A DNA stretch of 64,000 nucleotides from Strix aluco (lineage: Eukaryota > Chordata > Aves > Strigiformes > Strigidae), in the NCBI RefSeq assembly GCF_031877795.1, contig NC_133932.1, forward strand, positions 137,442,841 through 137,506,840, read 5' to 3'. Position numbers and translations under genes: made by a program. The notes beneath the pieces are model-generated. The model made no database searches, had not been told where the DNA came from, and saw only the letters and a list, made by a program, of their open reading frames with translations. Below are positions 47,539-60,100 of this stretch, one piece after another; position 1 is the stretch's first letter, and each line of letters starts with the position of its first letter.

Positions 47539-50500
47539 CTAGAAAGAAGAATTCAGCTTTTAGTTAAAGTTTATCTTGCAAACTCATTCCTCATCCTCCT
47601 CGTTGTTGATGTAAGCAATCTAATTTGAGTAATTAAGCCATAAAACGCATGACAGCATGTTTAAGTCACATTAAGCAATTTAAAACACTGTCAGAACCCT
47701 AAACAGGGCAAGAACACGAATACTTTCGTGACACCACAAGTAAGCTGCCTTCCACCCTTAATGATGGCTAGATTTTCTGTACGCCTTACAGACTGAAAAC
47801 ACTAATAAATTCAACTACTCCCCTGATCCGTGTGTTCAACAAAACCCTCTAGAACATCTAACACTAACAGCGCTTCCCACATCTCTTTCTACCACGTTTG
47901 ATGCACGCTGGGTAACGCAGACTCATTTGTGCTCAGCCATCCCAAGGCCTGGAAGATGCTCCAACGCCGGAACGCTTCCGAGAACACACACAGGGCTCTG
48001 CACGGGGCTACAGCCGTTTCCACGACGCTCCCAGGGCTGATCTGCAGTTAAACCCGACTTGCCAACTCCCTCAAACAAGAGAAGTGCAAATGCTCTGCAC
48101 AAGAATTACAGGAATACACCTTCCATCTGCTTCCCATCGACTGCTCACGGGGCTGCACCGGGATTTTAACTTTCTAAAAGTTGTTTTTAAATACTTGTTC
48201 ATCAGAGTTTTACCCATTTAGGCAGGGGCCCCGTTTATCTTTACAACACCTGTCCTTTCAGTTACAGACACATTTAGTAATGCAACCTCACTCCAATCTC
48301 TTCTCCAAGGACAAACACAATGTTACAGCTTTTTACAACAAAAGCAAACAAGCTAAAATAAAATCATGACAGATCCTTAGCCATACTCCAGAGAAATCTG
48401 TAGTCTTTTTCTGTACTGGGGCTAACACCTGTTAGCCCCACCACTGAAAATGCCAATATTATCCAGAAAAAAAAAATCCATTGTTGGCAGCATTAGCTAA
48501 TCCACAGCCGTGCAGAACTAATAAGTTTAGAAAACTGTAAGACACGGCCCATACCAAGGAGATTTACAAAACTATCATGTTAGAATAACACTGTTTTATG
48601 TAACGACACACTAACTTTTAGCATTTTGGCATTTTTTTTAAACTCTGTTTAGGTTTTCCAGGAGAGCAATAAACTCCTATCAGGCATTCTCTGTTTGGCT
48701 GCCAACAGTTTGAGTCAAACTCAAAACCTTTACCCCTGCCCAGGTTTGACAGCTTCTCCAGAGCTCCCCAATTCCAACCCCTTTTAGATCCTCCTAACCC
48801 AAAGGAAGCATGCGTGTACTCAGCGTGCAGCCCAGCACAACCCCTCCAGAGCAAAATCACTAAATCTATCTGCCCATCCATGAAATACCTAAGTATTTAT
48901 TTTCCCAAAACCCCATCCCATCTCTTCTGGGAACAGTCAAATCTGGATTTTGAGCACTCGTAGCTACCCACACCTCTGCAGCCATCCCAGCACTACCGGA
49001 GACTAAAACAGGCAAGAGCAAAGCACTACCTGACACTTATATTAGAGAGTAACTCAAAAGATGTTTTGGGTAATATTCAGCTACTCAGAACAGCAGGTAT
49101 GTCACGACTTTGTGGTGTTAAGAGTCTGCCCACTCATACACACGAGTCGTTACAGACTTTCTTACACACATTAAGAGTATTTTAAATAAAAAGATTCTGG
49201 TATATAAGAAAGAAAAAGCGGATATGACACACTGTCAGAGCACCCCAAGCCCAGAGCTGCCTCCTGGAAGAGCACACTGCCTGCCACACAACAGGCTCCT
49301 TCTGCGGGACACAGGGCAATGCTGCATCCCTCCCCGTGCCACGCATACCCCCAGCTGCGCTTCCAACTCTCCCTTAAGCACCTCGCCTTGGCGGTGCCAC
49401 GGCTGCTTTTTATTTTCCAGCAGGACCTGGCTTTGGATCACAGGACAAATCGCTGAGCCACCTCCCGTTCGCTCCCTCAAAATCCAACCTTTCTGCTCCA
49501 GCAGGACTGTATGTGGCTTCCGAGAACATCCATCACCCCCACCCACCTCCCAATACCCCAAACTTCACGACTTGCTCTCCCTTACACTACACCTCACCTA
49601 CGAGGGTGCCTTCAAAACTCTACCTACTCTTTTACACTTGTAAGATAAATTTTATCCCAGTGCCTGATGCAAGCACACTGCTTGAACTCCTCACACCCAC
49701 CTCAGCTATGTTCTTCTCCATTTCCATAAGCTATTTTCAGTCACCTTGCCCCAAAGCAAGTCTCCCCAAAGGCCAGCCACAAAGGATCCACACAGTTTTC
49801 AGTTCTTGTTCAATCCTGTTACTCTCAACCTTACCTGCAATTCATAAAACCCCTCTCCTTCCACTGCTCCCCTGATTTATGCCACTGCTTTTCCCAAGTC
49901 AGCACACCGAGGGTTGTTAAATACCAACTTCTATTTCAGAAAAAACCCGAAGCGTAATTTTCTAATGCGCAAACAAGTTATTAACAGATTTCACCCTCCC
50001 GGGGGGTTTGAAGCTTTGTTTTCCTTTGACACCCGCCCGTCCTTACCTACCGACCCTCAGGTTCAGCCAAAACACAACGTGGGCCTGAGGTGGTCACTGA
50101 TGCCACAGACACACCGGAGCCCCTTTAACCCAGGCCAGTAACAGGCGGACACTGCTGGCAGACACCGGGCTCACAACTGCACACATAAAACGCTGTGTTA
50201 ATCAAACGGGCTCCGAGCCGTGCCATGAAAACCCACTCAGAGCCCCTGACTGCAGGAACACCAGCAGCAGCTGAGAACTGAAGAACTACTGGCGCAGGAT
50301 TAATAGAAGTTGGGGATTTTTTATCCAGCGGTCCTCTCCCACTTGCTGAACACCATCCCCAGCGAAGAGGAGACATCCCCTCACTCCTGATGGGCTCTAA
50401 TTACAGTTTTACAGTAATATTACATAAACCTCCACCCACATCCAAAGAACGCAATTAATTCATTAACATAACTTTAAATAACTCTCCCGATAGCTAGCCT

Positions 50501-51048
50501 TTACACCCCCGGAGACCCACGGCAGTTAACACGCTGGAGACAGGCCCGCCGTTACCCCGGCATTTCACCAAACACACCACGCCGCTTCCCGCGCCCTCCC
50601 CCCAACAAAGCCCCCCTCAGCGTTACCGGCTCTCCTGCCGCCATCACCCCCAGCCCGGGCCCCCTCTCGCTCCCCTTCTCATGAACACCCCGGCACCTCT
50701 TCCACAACCCGATACCAGAAACCGAAACCACCGAAAGCCCCCAAACAAGGGGGAGGGGGCGGCAGGAGCCAGCTCCCCACGCACCCGCGGGGACACCCCC
50801 CCCAAAAAAGAAGCAGGCGGAGCGGGGCCCGCAGGCTCCCACCCGCCCCTTTCCCCCGGCTCCCCCCTTGCTGAACGCTCACCCTCAGCCCTCCCTCCCG
50901 CTCCGGGCCTCTCAAACCGGGGCCACCCCGCGCCCCTCCAACCTCCGGCGGCCCCAGGCCGGCCCGGTTTCCCGGAGCAGCGCTACGAAAACAAAGGCCG
51001 CGAGGCGCCCCCCCCGACCGTTGCGCCCCCTCCCCACCCTCGCTGCTC
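47539..51048. other. First NUP98 intron
   Basis: A 3.5-kb intron between the non-coding exon near 51.1 kb and the ATG exon. It grades from A/T-rich unique sequence into the CpG island after 50.5 kb. No repeats or exons are recognised. Confidence 0.5.
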
Positions 51049-51340
51049 ACCGCCGGCGCCCAGGGGAGGGGAGAGGAGAGGAGGTGACGGCAGCGCGGGC
51101 CTGGCCGGGCCGGGCCGGACCTCACCGCGCCGCTCCCGTGGTGCCGCCGCCGCCGCCTCGCAGGGGGAGGGAAGCTGCGTCACTCGGCCCCGCGCGCCTC
51201 CCAACCGCCCCCGCGCGCGCCCGCCGCCGCCCGCCCCACGGGCTGACCCCGCCCCCGCGCGCCCGGCGCTGATTGGCTGCCGCCCTTTGAAAGCGAGGCA
51301 GCTCCCGCCCCTCGGGGCACAGAGAGTGCTTCTCGCTGAT
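51049..51340 (-). other. NUP98: Probable NUP98 non-coding first exon region
   Basis: The ATG exon has an acceptor 31 bases upstream, so an upstream exon is required. In the CpG island two donors face the right way: GCGGTGAGCAG (exon end 51051) and GCGGTGAGGTC (exon end 51126). I cannot choose between them or place the transcription start. Confidence 0.4.
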
Positions 51341-51512
51341 TGGGTGAAGAGCGCTGTATGTCCGCCGCGCCCTGAGCGCCGATTGGTCTGACGCGGCGGA
51401 GTGGGTGGGGCTGATTCTGCGGAAGGGTCCGGAACGCCGCGACGGAGCCCCGCCCCGACATCCGGGGCGTTGGAGGCGGGACTTTTCCCAACCGGGTCCC
51501 AATCGGTCCAAT
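51272..51512. promoter_or_regulatory. CCAAT-box cluster of a head-to-head promoter
   Basis: Three inverted CCAAT boxes (ATTGG at 51272, 51339 and 51382) face NUP98, and two direct CCAAT boxes (51499 and 51508) face PGAP2. They lie in CpG-rich, TATA-less DNA between the divergent genes. Several GGGCGG/CCGCCC-like GC boxes lie nearby. Confidence 0.6.
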
Positions 51513-51632
51513 CCGACAGCGCGCGAGCGCTTACGTAGCGCGGCGCAGAGGGCGGGGCCAAGAGCCTTAAAGGGACCGTGAGGAGGCGCTGAGGTAGCGT
51601 GGTCGGTAGGGGGCGGCCCTGAGGCGGGGTGA

Positions 51633-51689
51633 GGCCCCGGCCCCGGCCCCGGCCCCGGCCCCGGCCCCGGCCCCGGCCCCGGCCCCGGC
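51633..51689 (+). repeat. GGCCCC hexanucleotide repeat, about 9.5 units
   Basis: Uninterrupted GGCCCC units run from 51633 to 51689. On the opposite strand this is GGGGCC. It lies just downstream of the shared promoter, in the 5' part of PGAP2. Confidence 0.95.
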
Positions 51690-51765
51690 GTGGAGCTGCA
51701 AGGCCCTGAGTGGGGGTGCGGGGTGGGTGGGGGCCTGACTGCAGCCGCAGGAAGGGGCGGGCGGA

Positions 51766-51799
51766 GGGAGGAGGAGGAGGAGGAGGAGGAGGAGGAGGA
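51766..51799 (+). repeat. GGA/GAG trinucleotide repeat
   Basis: About 11 perfect GAG units, continuing into AGAGAGAAGAAG. It creates a poly-Glu or poly-Gly open frame on the plus strand that is not a gene. Confidence 0.9.
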
Positions 51800-51959
51800 A
51801 GGAGAGAGAAGAAGAAGGCGGGGGGGGCGTGGTGGCTGTGCCGGGCCGGGTCATGGAGCGGCGCGGCGGGGGCTGAGCGGTGCGGGGCTGGGGGGGAACC
51901 GGGGTTGGGGGGGGGGGGGGCGGTGCAGTTCTGGGGGTCTGAGGAAGCAGAGGGGTGCC

Positions 51960-52330
51960 CAGGGGGGGGTCACTCGCAGCACTGTGAAGTCCTGGGGGTC
52001 TCGGGGGTGGGGGGATGCCCCGGGGGGTGTCTCTGGGGGATGTGGGGTGTCTGAGAGCGGTCACAGCACTGTGAGGGCTCTGGAGGGGGGGGTGGCTCGG
52101 GGGAATGCGGGCTGCACGGTGGGGGGTGATGTCTCTGGTGGGGGCGCGGGGCAGCCGCGGGGGGCGCGATATGGGGTGCCCAGAGGGGTCACAGCACTGT
52201 GAGGTCCCCTCGGGGTGTCTCTGGGGGAGATGTGGGGTGCCCGGGGGGGGGTCTCGGGAGGAGTCTGGTCCCAGGGGTGCTGGAGCCTGGCCCGGGGGGG
52301 TCTCTAAGGGGTATGGGGTGCTGGGGCCTC
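51960..52330 (+). repeat. G-rich imperfect minisatellite in PGAP2 5' region
   Basis: Recurring blocks TCACAGCACTGTGAGG(T/G) (near 52062 and 52189, with a variant CACTCGCAGCACTGTGAAGT near 51970) alternate with GGGGTGTCTCTGGGGGATGT and long G runs. Many tracts of three or more G suggest quadruplex-forming potential. Confidence 0.65.
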
Positions 52331-52399
52331 TGGTGCGGGGCAGCCTGGGGGCTATTCAGCACGTGACACAAGATTTGCTTTTTTTATTTGCCCCCTTTG

Positions 52400-53960
52400 G
52401 GTAAGACGCTTGTGAAAGGAGGATGGGGACTAATCGGGGGCTCCCTTTTTGGGGATGGCGGGGACACCGTGCGTGCCCCCCGCACAGGGCCATCCCCATG
52501 ACACGGTGTGCAGTGTGTCCCCCCAGCTGAGCCCCCCCCTCGAGGGAGGTACAGGGTGCTGGGGGTCCCGGTCCCCCACCCCGGGCCTTAGTCCGACACC
52601 CTCGGGGCTGGGGTTGCTCCTGGGGGGCTGGGGGATCCCCCTCCCCATCTCCTCGGGCCAGCTTGCTGCCATCCCGGCCCCAAAGGGCTCCGACAGAGCC
52701 ACGGTAGAGCTGCCCTTGTGCTTTGCTTTCATCCTGCAAATAAATCCCCCCCACCTGCCGCCGCAGCAGCCTGTGAAGCAGCGACACAAAACCCCGGGCG
52801 AGGGGGCTGAGCTGTGTTTTTCATAGCCTGTCACTGCTGGGGCGGGGGCACAGTGCTGGTGGGGACCGTCCCTGCGCCGAGGGAGGGGGGCTTGTGGTGC
52901 TGGAGAAGGGGGGTGGCTGCGCTGCCTGGGGGCAGCTGCCCAGACTGGTAACTGGCTTCTGTGGGATTGTCTATAAATCGGATTTGTCCTGGAGCGGTGT
53001 GTGAGGTGAGGGCAGGGAGCCAGAACCAGAGCGGAACGTCGCAGTCCTGCGTTGGGGCTGCAGGGTGGCCCTTGTCCCCGGACAGGGGGGAGCCTGCCAG
53101 GACAGGGGACAGGAGATGTCGGGGCCAGGCGTGGCAGGAGGAGAGCTCAAAGGAAGACGCGTGTGATGATCGGACCTGATTTAACGTGGCTTTGACCCCG
53201 GTGGTCTGAGGGCAGCTGGGCTGCGGCCAAGGGCGGTGGGACGGTTCAAGAATGAACAGTCGTGGCTGAGGGCGCGATCGCAGCCAGCGAGTGTTGGGAC
53301 TGAGCTGATGGAGAGCCCTGAGCTGCTGGGCTTGATAAACCGCCTGTCCCGGCTTGCCCGACCTGATGAGCAACGGCTTTACGGTTGTGCAAGGTGTGGG
53401 GCTTGCGAGGTGCTGATCCTGCAGCCGGAGTCTTGCCTGTAAAGGTGCTGAGCGCTCGGCTGGGACGGTGCTGGCCGTGCGTGTGGTGGCAGCGAGCGAG
53501 GACGGTGCGGTGGGCGGTTGTGGATGCGGTGGAGGAGCGGCAGCAGGCAGCACCCTTGCTACGTCAGCACGGGCAGCTCTGGGCACAGCCCGGGAACCGT
53601 CTGGATAGACGTGACCCACCGAGAAGCGCTCACGTGCCTTTCCAGCCAGATCGGTGTCGCGGTCCGCAGCACCGTGCAGGACGTCCCGCTGCCTGCACGT
53701 CCCGCTGCCTGCTCCTCCCCGCTGCGTGCGGGCCGCTGCTCTGACCCTGCTCGCTGTTGTACGTGAGTCTCGGGCTCGCTGCGTCTCCTCAAAGGTGCTG
53801 CCTGTCCTTGATGCCCGTCCTAGGGCTGCGCGGTGGTTAAACTCGGGGGTGAGAGGCTGTCTCTGCCAGCCCTGTGTGTGCATCCCTGCCCAGGGCCGCT
53901 TGGGGCTGGACCTTGCAGGAGGACAGAGAATCCCCATCAAACCTTTACTTGTTTGTTTGT
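52400..53960. other. PGAP2 5' region, first-exon position unknown
   Basis: PGAP2's first coding exon has an acceptor, so at least one upstream non-coding exon is expected between 51.5 and 53.9 kb. Several GT-AG combinations are possible and I cannot pick one. No coding exon is recognised. Confidence 0.4.
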
Positions 53961-53966
53961 GTTCAG

Positions 53967-54141
53967 GTCCATCAAGATGTTACAGGTACCGCTGCCCCTG
54001 GATCGAGACGGGATCCTCTTCCGGCTCCGTTTTACCACGCTGGCCGTTGGGACTGTGTTTTGCCCGCTCTTTGGTTTCCTTTTCTGTGTGATCTGGTCTC
54101 TGCTGTTCCATTTCCAGGCGACGACAGCAACCCATTGCGGG
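53967..54141 (+). CDS. PGAP2: PGAP2 first coding exon (ATG 53977)
   Basis: The acceptor TTTGTGTTCAG ends at 53966. Ten bases of UTR precede the ATG. It encodes 55 codons ending [12 protein letters not shown] and a phase-0 donor GTAAGT. Confidence 0.93.
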
Positions 54142-57100
54142 GTAAGTGACTCTCATCAGCAAAATGTCCTCCGAGGTGGCAGCTGCTCGGCTGGGGCAGC
54201 AGGTGGGGTGGCAGGGCTCCTCTCTTCTTCTGGGCTTTCCCACCAGAAGTGTTACAGAGTCTTGAACGAGCTGCTTTATTTTATTGCGTTTGTGATGCCT
54301 TGGGACAGGCAACTGAGGTTTTTGGCTTTTTAAAAGGGACCTGGGGAAATGCAGACTGGTCAGGCCGATGTCTGCACTGACATTGGTGGTGATTGTGATA
54401 AGGAATAAAACTAGTGAAGCTACAGGTAGATGTCTTGTGGAAGAGTTAGCCCAGCTTTTATAAAAGGAATTGCTGCCCTCAGATCTACTGGAGTTCTTTA
54501 GAGGAGTCACAAGCACGTGCCTGGTGGGCTCAGGTTCAGAGGGACCACCTGGATTTCCAAAAGGGATGTGATTGGGGTCCCCCCTGCCCAGGGCTTTCAA
54601 GCAGCCACGGCACAAGCGTGGTTACAAGCTGGGAAGAGAGGGCAGGAGTCATCCTCGCACCAGCAGGAGCTGCCCCTGGGGCTTTCTGGGGTCTGTGCTG
54701 TTCCCGGGGCCGTACGCAGTGAGGTGATGCAGGCTGATGGCCATGCCCAGCTCCTGGCGCAGGGAGGGGGAGGCGGTGGCGGGGGATGGAGCGATGAAAC
54801 GTCAGGGTGGTTTGATTTGGAGAAATAAGTAATGTGCATGCCCAGCGCGCGGTTCCGTCTCCGCCTCGTGATGTGGGTGCCTGGGGCAGGGCCACAGGGA
54901 TGCTCCAAGGTGTCAGGCAGCTCCTGGGGTGGTGGGTGGGGTATCTTCAACTGCCCACGGGAAGGGGCGGTGGGCTGAGAGGTGGGACAGAGACCTCTGA
55001 GGTCCTGGCTGGGCTGGAGAGGGCAAGCAGGGATCCACTGTGCCCCTCTGCCAGGGTGAGGAGCAGAGGATGTCATGTGGAGGTGGCAGGTTCTGCTGGA
55101 GGAACCGGCTCCTTGGATGCCGTGAGAGCAGCCGTTGTGGGGAATGTCCCTCCGCAGGACACGGAGTGGGGCACAGTGCTGCGGGGGCTCCAGGGGAGAC
55201 CCAGCAGGATGGTGGAAGAGTGAATTACCCGGTGCATAGGAACTGTGGCTGCCTCAGGAGCTCCCTGAGCTGTGAAACTCGAGGTCGGGAGTTTATTCCA
55301 GGGCTGCATTGATGGTTTTCCTGCTTTTATGTTTGTCCTTGAACACTGTCTCTGCTGGCTTGTTAAAGAATTTCGCCAGCCTGTGGGTATCTCTATCTCA
55401 GAGTTGGGCCAGCACCTCAGGGAGTGGCCGTGCCTGACAAAAACCACCCTCTGTATATGATTCTACATAACATTCTGCAATACAAAAGTCTTTGGTGTTT
55501 TCCCCCGAACTCTCAGAATTCTTCCTCGGTTTCCAAAGTCCATTTTATTCCCCAGCTCCAGCTGATTCTCATCGTTCTGTTCCAATTCTTACTTCAGTTT
55601 CAGGGTCATCTTTTGGGTCATCATCTTCTTCATCTTTCTTCCACTAGTTTTCATCTCGTGCAATTCTGAGAGACTTCAGGATGTTCTGTGAAATGCTGGG
55701 GTAGAGGGAGCAGTTTCTATGTACTAAATTCTCTTAATCTAGCAAAGCACCTGTGTTTAGTCAATTAATCCTCCTTTGTTAAAACTGTCTCTATAGGATC
55801 AGCTTGACTGGGTTTTAAGCCAGCCTTGGGTTGGGACTATCCAAGCAGCAGGCTAAGAACAGTTCTCAGGCCTGTGGAGCAGCGTTCTGGCTGCCTTACA
55901 AGATCCCTCAGTCTTGAACGCGTTTCACTGGGCCTTAAAATCTATTTCAAATATACCAGAGGTTGTATTTAAAATTCTTCTACAGGCTGTTGCTATTGGT
56001 TCTCCCCGTCAGTGCTGGGCTGACAGAACCATTCACCCTTCTCTCCTCTCTCCGCAAACACGGGGGCAGAGAACGCGCAGGGGGCCGCGAGTGAGTAAAG
56101 GGAAAGAATAAGGGTTAAAAGTGTAAAGCTGTCACTGTGAACAGTCAGTGTGACCTTAATGGTTGGACTCGATGATCTTCAAGGTCTTTTCCAACCAGGA
56201 TGATTCTGGGATTCTGTCACCAGATTGTCCTGGCAGGGCCGGGGGCTGCAGGGTCCTGGGGCATGAACCAGCATTGCTGCCACGGTACGTGACCTGGCTT
56301 TTGAAATAGGAATAAACTTATTTAGGAAAAAAAGAAAAAAATTTAGCGTCTTGGAGAGCTGTAAATCTGACAATATGACACGCTCCCTGTGCCTCTCCCC
56401 ACGAGGTGCTGTCTCTCCTCCAGGTACCCAACTACCTCCCCTCCATCAGCGCCGCTATCGGGGGCGAGACCCCCCAGCGTTACGTCTGGCGCCTCTGCAT
56501 CGGCCTCCACTCAGCTCCCCGCTTCCTGGTGGCCCTCGCCTACTGGAACCACTACCAGAGCTGCCACTGCTCGCACCCCCGCTACCTGTGCTTGTGCCAC
56601 TTCAACCTGCTGCTCAACCTGCTCGAGAACTTCGCCCTCCTTCTCCTGACGTACGTGTCCTCTTCGGAGAACTATGGTAGGTGTCTCCTCCCTCGCTCTG
56701 CGCTGACCATCATGCTGGTGGGCTTGCTCGTGGCTGGCGAGGCTTAGCAGAGCTCTGCTTCATGCCAGTCTTGTGGAAGTAGTCAGTTTGGAGGGAAAAA
56801 AAACAGTAAAAGAAAAAAAAAAGCACTATTAGTTAGTATTAATAACTCTAAAACTAGTATTTATTGAGCGAAGTTACATCCATAATGTGCAAATAGCCGT
56901 GCTCTTCCCAGAATTCTTGGTTGCTGATCGTTGGCCGAAACCGTAGGCTGAAATTTTGTATCAAGCCTAGGTCAGACTTTAGTGCTTGGTTCAGCTTAAC
57001 GCGTCTCACCGCAGCTGAGCGCAGGCAGGTTAGCACTCGCCCCTGCTGTCCGCTCTGTCTCCGCTGCTGCTGGCTTCCAGCCCGCGCTCTGTTCCAGCTG

Positions 57101-60100
57101 CGGTTTAAATACCCTCCTGCAAAACTGGCTGGGTAAAATTTCTTCTGTTGACCTGAAAACAAAATCAGAATGTTTCAGGTTAAGTCAGCGTGTGTGAAAT
57201 ACAGTCACGATAGGCTGGGCAATGCTCTTCTCCCACATGGTCTCATCTGAAATGAATTGAAGCGCTGGTGATGATAGCCAGCCGCTGCTTAATCCCAAGA
57301 TCTGGAGGAGGCACCGGGGCTTGACTTGAGAGGACTCGAAGCCCTGAGCCACCACAGTGGTGCTGCTGCAGCAGAAACAAACCCAGTTCTGGGACTTGTC
57401 AGCAGGAGAGCCCTGTGTTGGCTGTCCCCACGCGCAGCTTGACGATGGTGATGGACATTGCGTTGTCCCTGTGCGCAGTTTGATGATGATGATAGACATT
57501 GTGTCTGGCTGTGGGACCACACTGGAGGATGTAGTCACAAAGTCTTGCAAAGAGAGGCCAGGCCAGAGCTCTGAGAAGGTTTGGAGCGGTGCTGGTGAGG
57601 GGAGGTTGACAGCTGAGGGGTTGTCTCCTCGCAGCAAGGGAGCTGAGGGGGGGCAGGGGTGCAGCTGGTTTTGTGCCGTGAGTATCTTCCTACTCACAGT
57701 GGGTGAGGGAAACTCACAACAGGTGGGGCCCTCACTCCAAAAAGGCCATTGAATGACTCGAGCGTGTCCAGAGAAGGACAACGGAGCTGGTGCAGGGTCT
57801 GGAGCACAGGTGTGATGGGGAGCGGCTGAGGGAACTGGGGGGGTTTAGTGTGGAGAAGAGGAGGCTGAGGGGAGACCTCCTGGCCCTCTCCAACTCCCTG
57901 AGAGGAGGGTGCAGAGAGGGGGGATGAGTCTCTTGAGCCAAGGACCCAGCGGCAGGCCAAGAGGGAATGGCCTCAAGCTGCGCCAGGGCAGGGTCAGACT
58001 GGCTCTTAGGAAGGATTTCTTTGCAGAAGGGGTTGTTGGGCGTTGGAATGGGCTGCCCAGGGCAGGGGGGGAGTCCCCATCCCTGGAGGGGTTGAAGAGT
58101 CGGGCTGACCCAGCGCTGAGGGATCTGGTGGAGTTGGGAACGGTCAGGGTGAGGTTCATGGTTGGACTGGAGGAGCTTCAAGGGCTTTTCCAGCCTTGGT
58201 GATTCTGGGATTCTGTGAAACAAGCTCTCGAAAGGCAGATGCGGAGGAGGTCAGGGCACCTTGCGACTGCTTTGAGCAACGGACTGGAACGGGCTGCGGC
58301 CACCGGAGCCCTCCAGGAAGGCTGGGGATGTGCCCATGGGGCTGAGGGGCCAGCCCCAGCACGGACAACCAAGCAAATGATTTCTGAGGCTCCCCCCAGC
58401 TGCCGTCGGAGCAGGGTTCCACATCCAGAGTGTGGAGCAGCGCTGGTGCTGTCCCGATTCCCTGCCAAAGTGGGTGTCTGGAGACGTTGTGTCTTGCCCA
58501 CCAACGTGACAGTCTGTCCAGGAAAAACAGCCGATGAGAGCGTGAGCCCCGGCACCTCTGGGGCTGGCGAGGCAGCTGACAGCTCTCCCGTGCCCAAATG
58601 CTTCTGTCTTTTGCCGTGGGGTGGTTATTGCCTCCCTGCTCCCCCGCTCGTCGCTCAGGAGCCGTACCCAGAGCAGTCTGTGTCACTGGCACACCGGCTG
58701 TCGGTCTAACAATGCTTCCCACCGATCGGGTGCTCACTGGCTTCCACTGGCTCTTCACCAGTAAGCCTTCACCAGTATACCCACTGGTTTCAAGGCTGCA
58801 GTGTCGCGAGCAGAGCCCTGGGACCTCCTCTAATCTTTAGGGTGCGTTTGGACATCTGTAGTGGAGCCCAATGACCTGGGATGGCTGGACATGAACCTCC
58901 AGCTGATGGTCTATGGGACCTTCCTGTCCCAGCTCACCTTCCTCATCTCCTGCCAGCCCTCCCTGTCCCCCACGGCGAGGCCGGTGTCCCCAGCTGCCCC
59001 ACCGTGGCCCAGAACTGCAGACAGACCTGCCCATGGGGCTTCTCCGACCCCTCAGGGAGTGTGGCCTTAGAAATTCAGATGCTCTTTTGAGGTTTGGGTA
59101 CCTCAAACCCCACTGTCACCCGAATGGCTCTGCCTGCACCTCGTTTTGTGGCCAACGGCGCTGCCTGGCAGAGCTTTGCGAGGAGGAGGCCGAGCTGCGG
59201 CAGAGCGGCTGGGCAAAAGCCGCGCTGAGAGCTGAGGCTAACCCAGTTTTCTCGGATCCTTGTTACAGGCTAATCTCAGGCTTGTGGGGAAAGTTTCAAT
59301 CCTCAGCTGCCGTGCTGAGATGAGAACCAGGCTCAGGTTAATCACCTTGGCAGGACATGGCTCACACCTTCACCTCTGAGAGCTGCTGCCTTTACCGTCG
59401 CTCCTTGCGCGGTTTCCCGTCCCCTGGTACCAAGAGGGGAAGCAGGGAAGATCGTTTCTTACATTCAGGTGGTTGGGGATTCAGCCTGTGGTTCAGTTCT
59501 TGGAGAAGAGGCTGGGAAAGTCTCTTCAGTCAAAGCACTCCTCTGAAAATAACTCGCCTGAAGTCGCGTGGGCTTGGTGTGTGGCTCTGGGGTTCCGTGA
59601 GCTGTGTTGCTCGTGCTGCATTTCCAGCCTGACCCTCCATCTGTGCTGGTTCAGTGATGCAGAGGCGGCCTCGGTGCTGGCGAGGAGGCTGATGGCAGCT
59701 GTTAATTGGCAGGTAGATAATGCAGGAGGCCAGAAAATGGCCCTTCCTGCATCTCGGACTGGCTCACTCCGCAACCCCCCCCACTCCGTGCCTCAGTTTC
59801 CCCGTCCCTAGGAGAACAGCGGTGATGCTGAGCTGCTCTCAGGGGTGCCCAAGGTTCAGAGCCGTGTGGGGCAGTGGAGATGCTCAGACCGGGTGCTGAA
59901 GCACATAATCACCCTCCTGACATATTTAGGATAAATCTTCCAGCAGCCCGCATCCCCCCTCCAGCCCCGGGCTTACAGGGAGCCCCGAGACATGCACGAG
60001 CAGCTTTGTTTAAATCCCCCTTCCCCTCCTCTGCGGGGGGAGCGGGCTCTGGCTCCCACAAAGTCCCCGGGGCCCCGGCTGGCTGCTCGCACTGGGGACC

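Noticed and set aside
51690-52202. 170-codon plus-strand frame rich in Glu and Gly
   Set aside because: It is produced by the GAG repeat and G-rich minisatellite and resembles no protein family.
58865-59070. Protein-like stretch ([20 protein letters not shown])
   Set aside because: Plausible hydrophobic peptide, but no ATG at the frame start, no matching family, and no need for an exon here since flanking PGAP2 exons join in frame.
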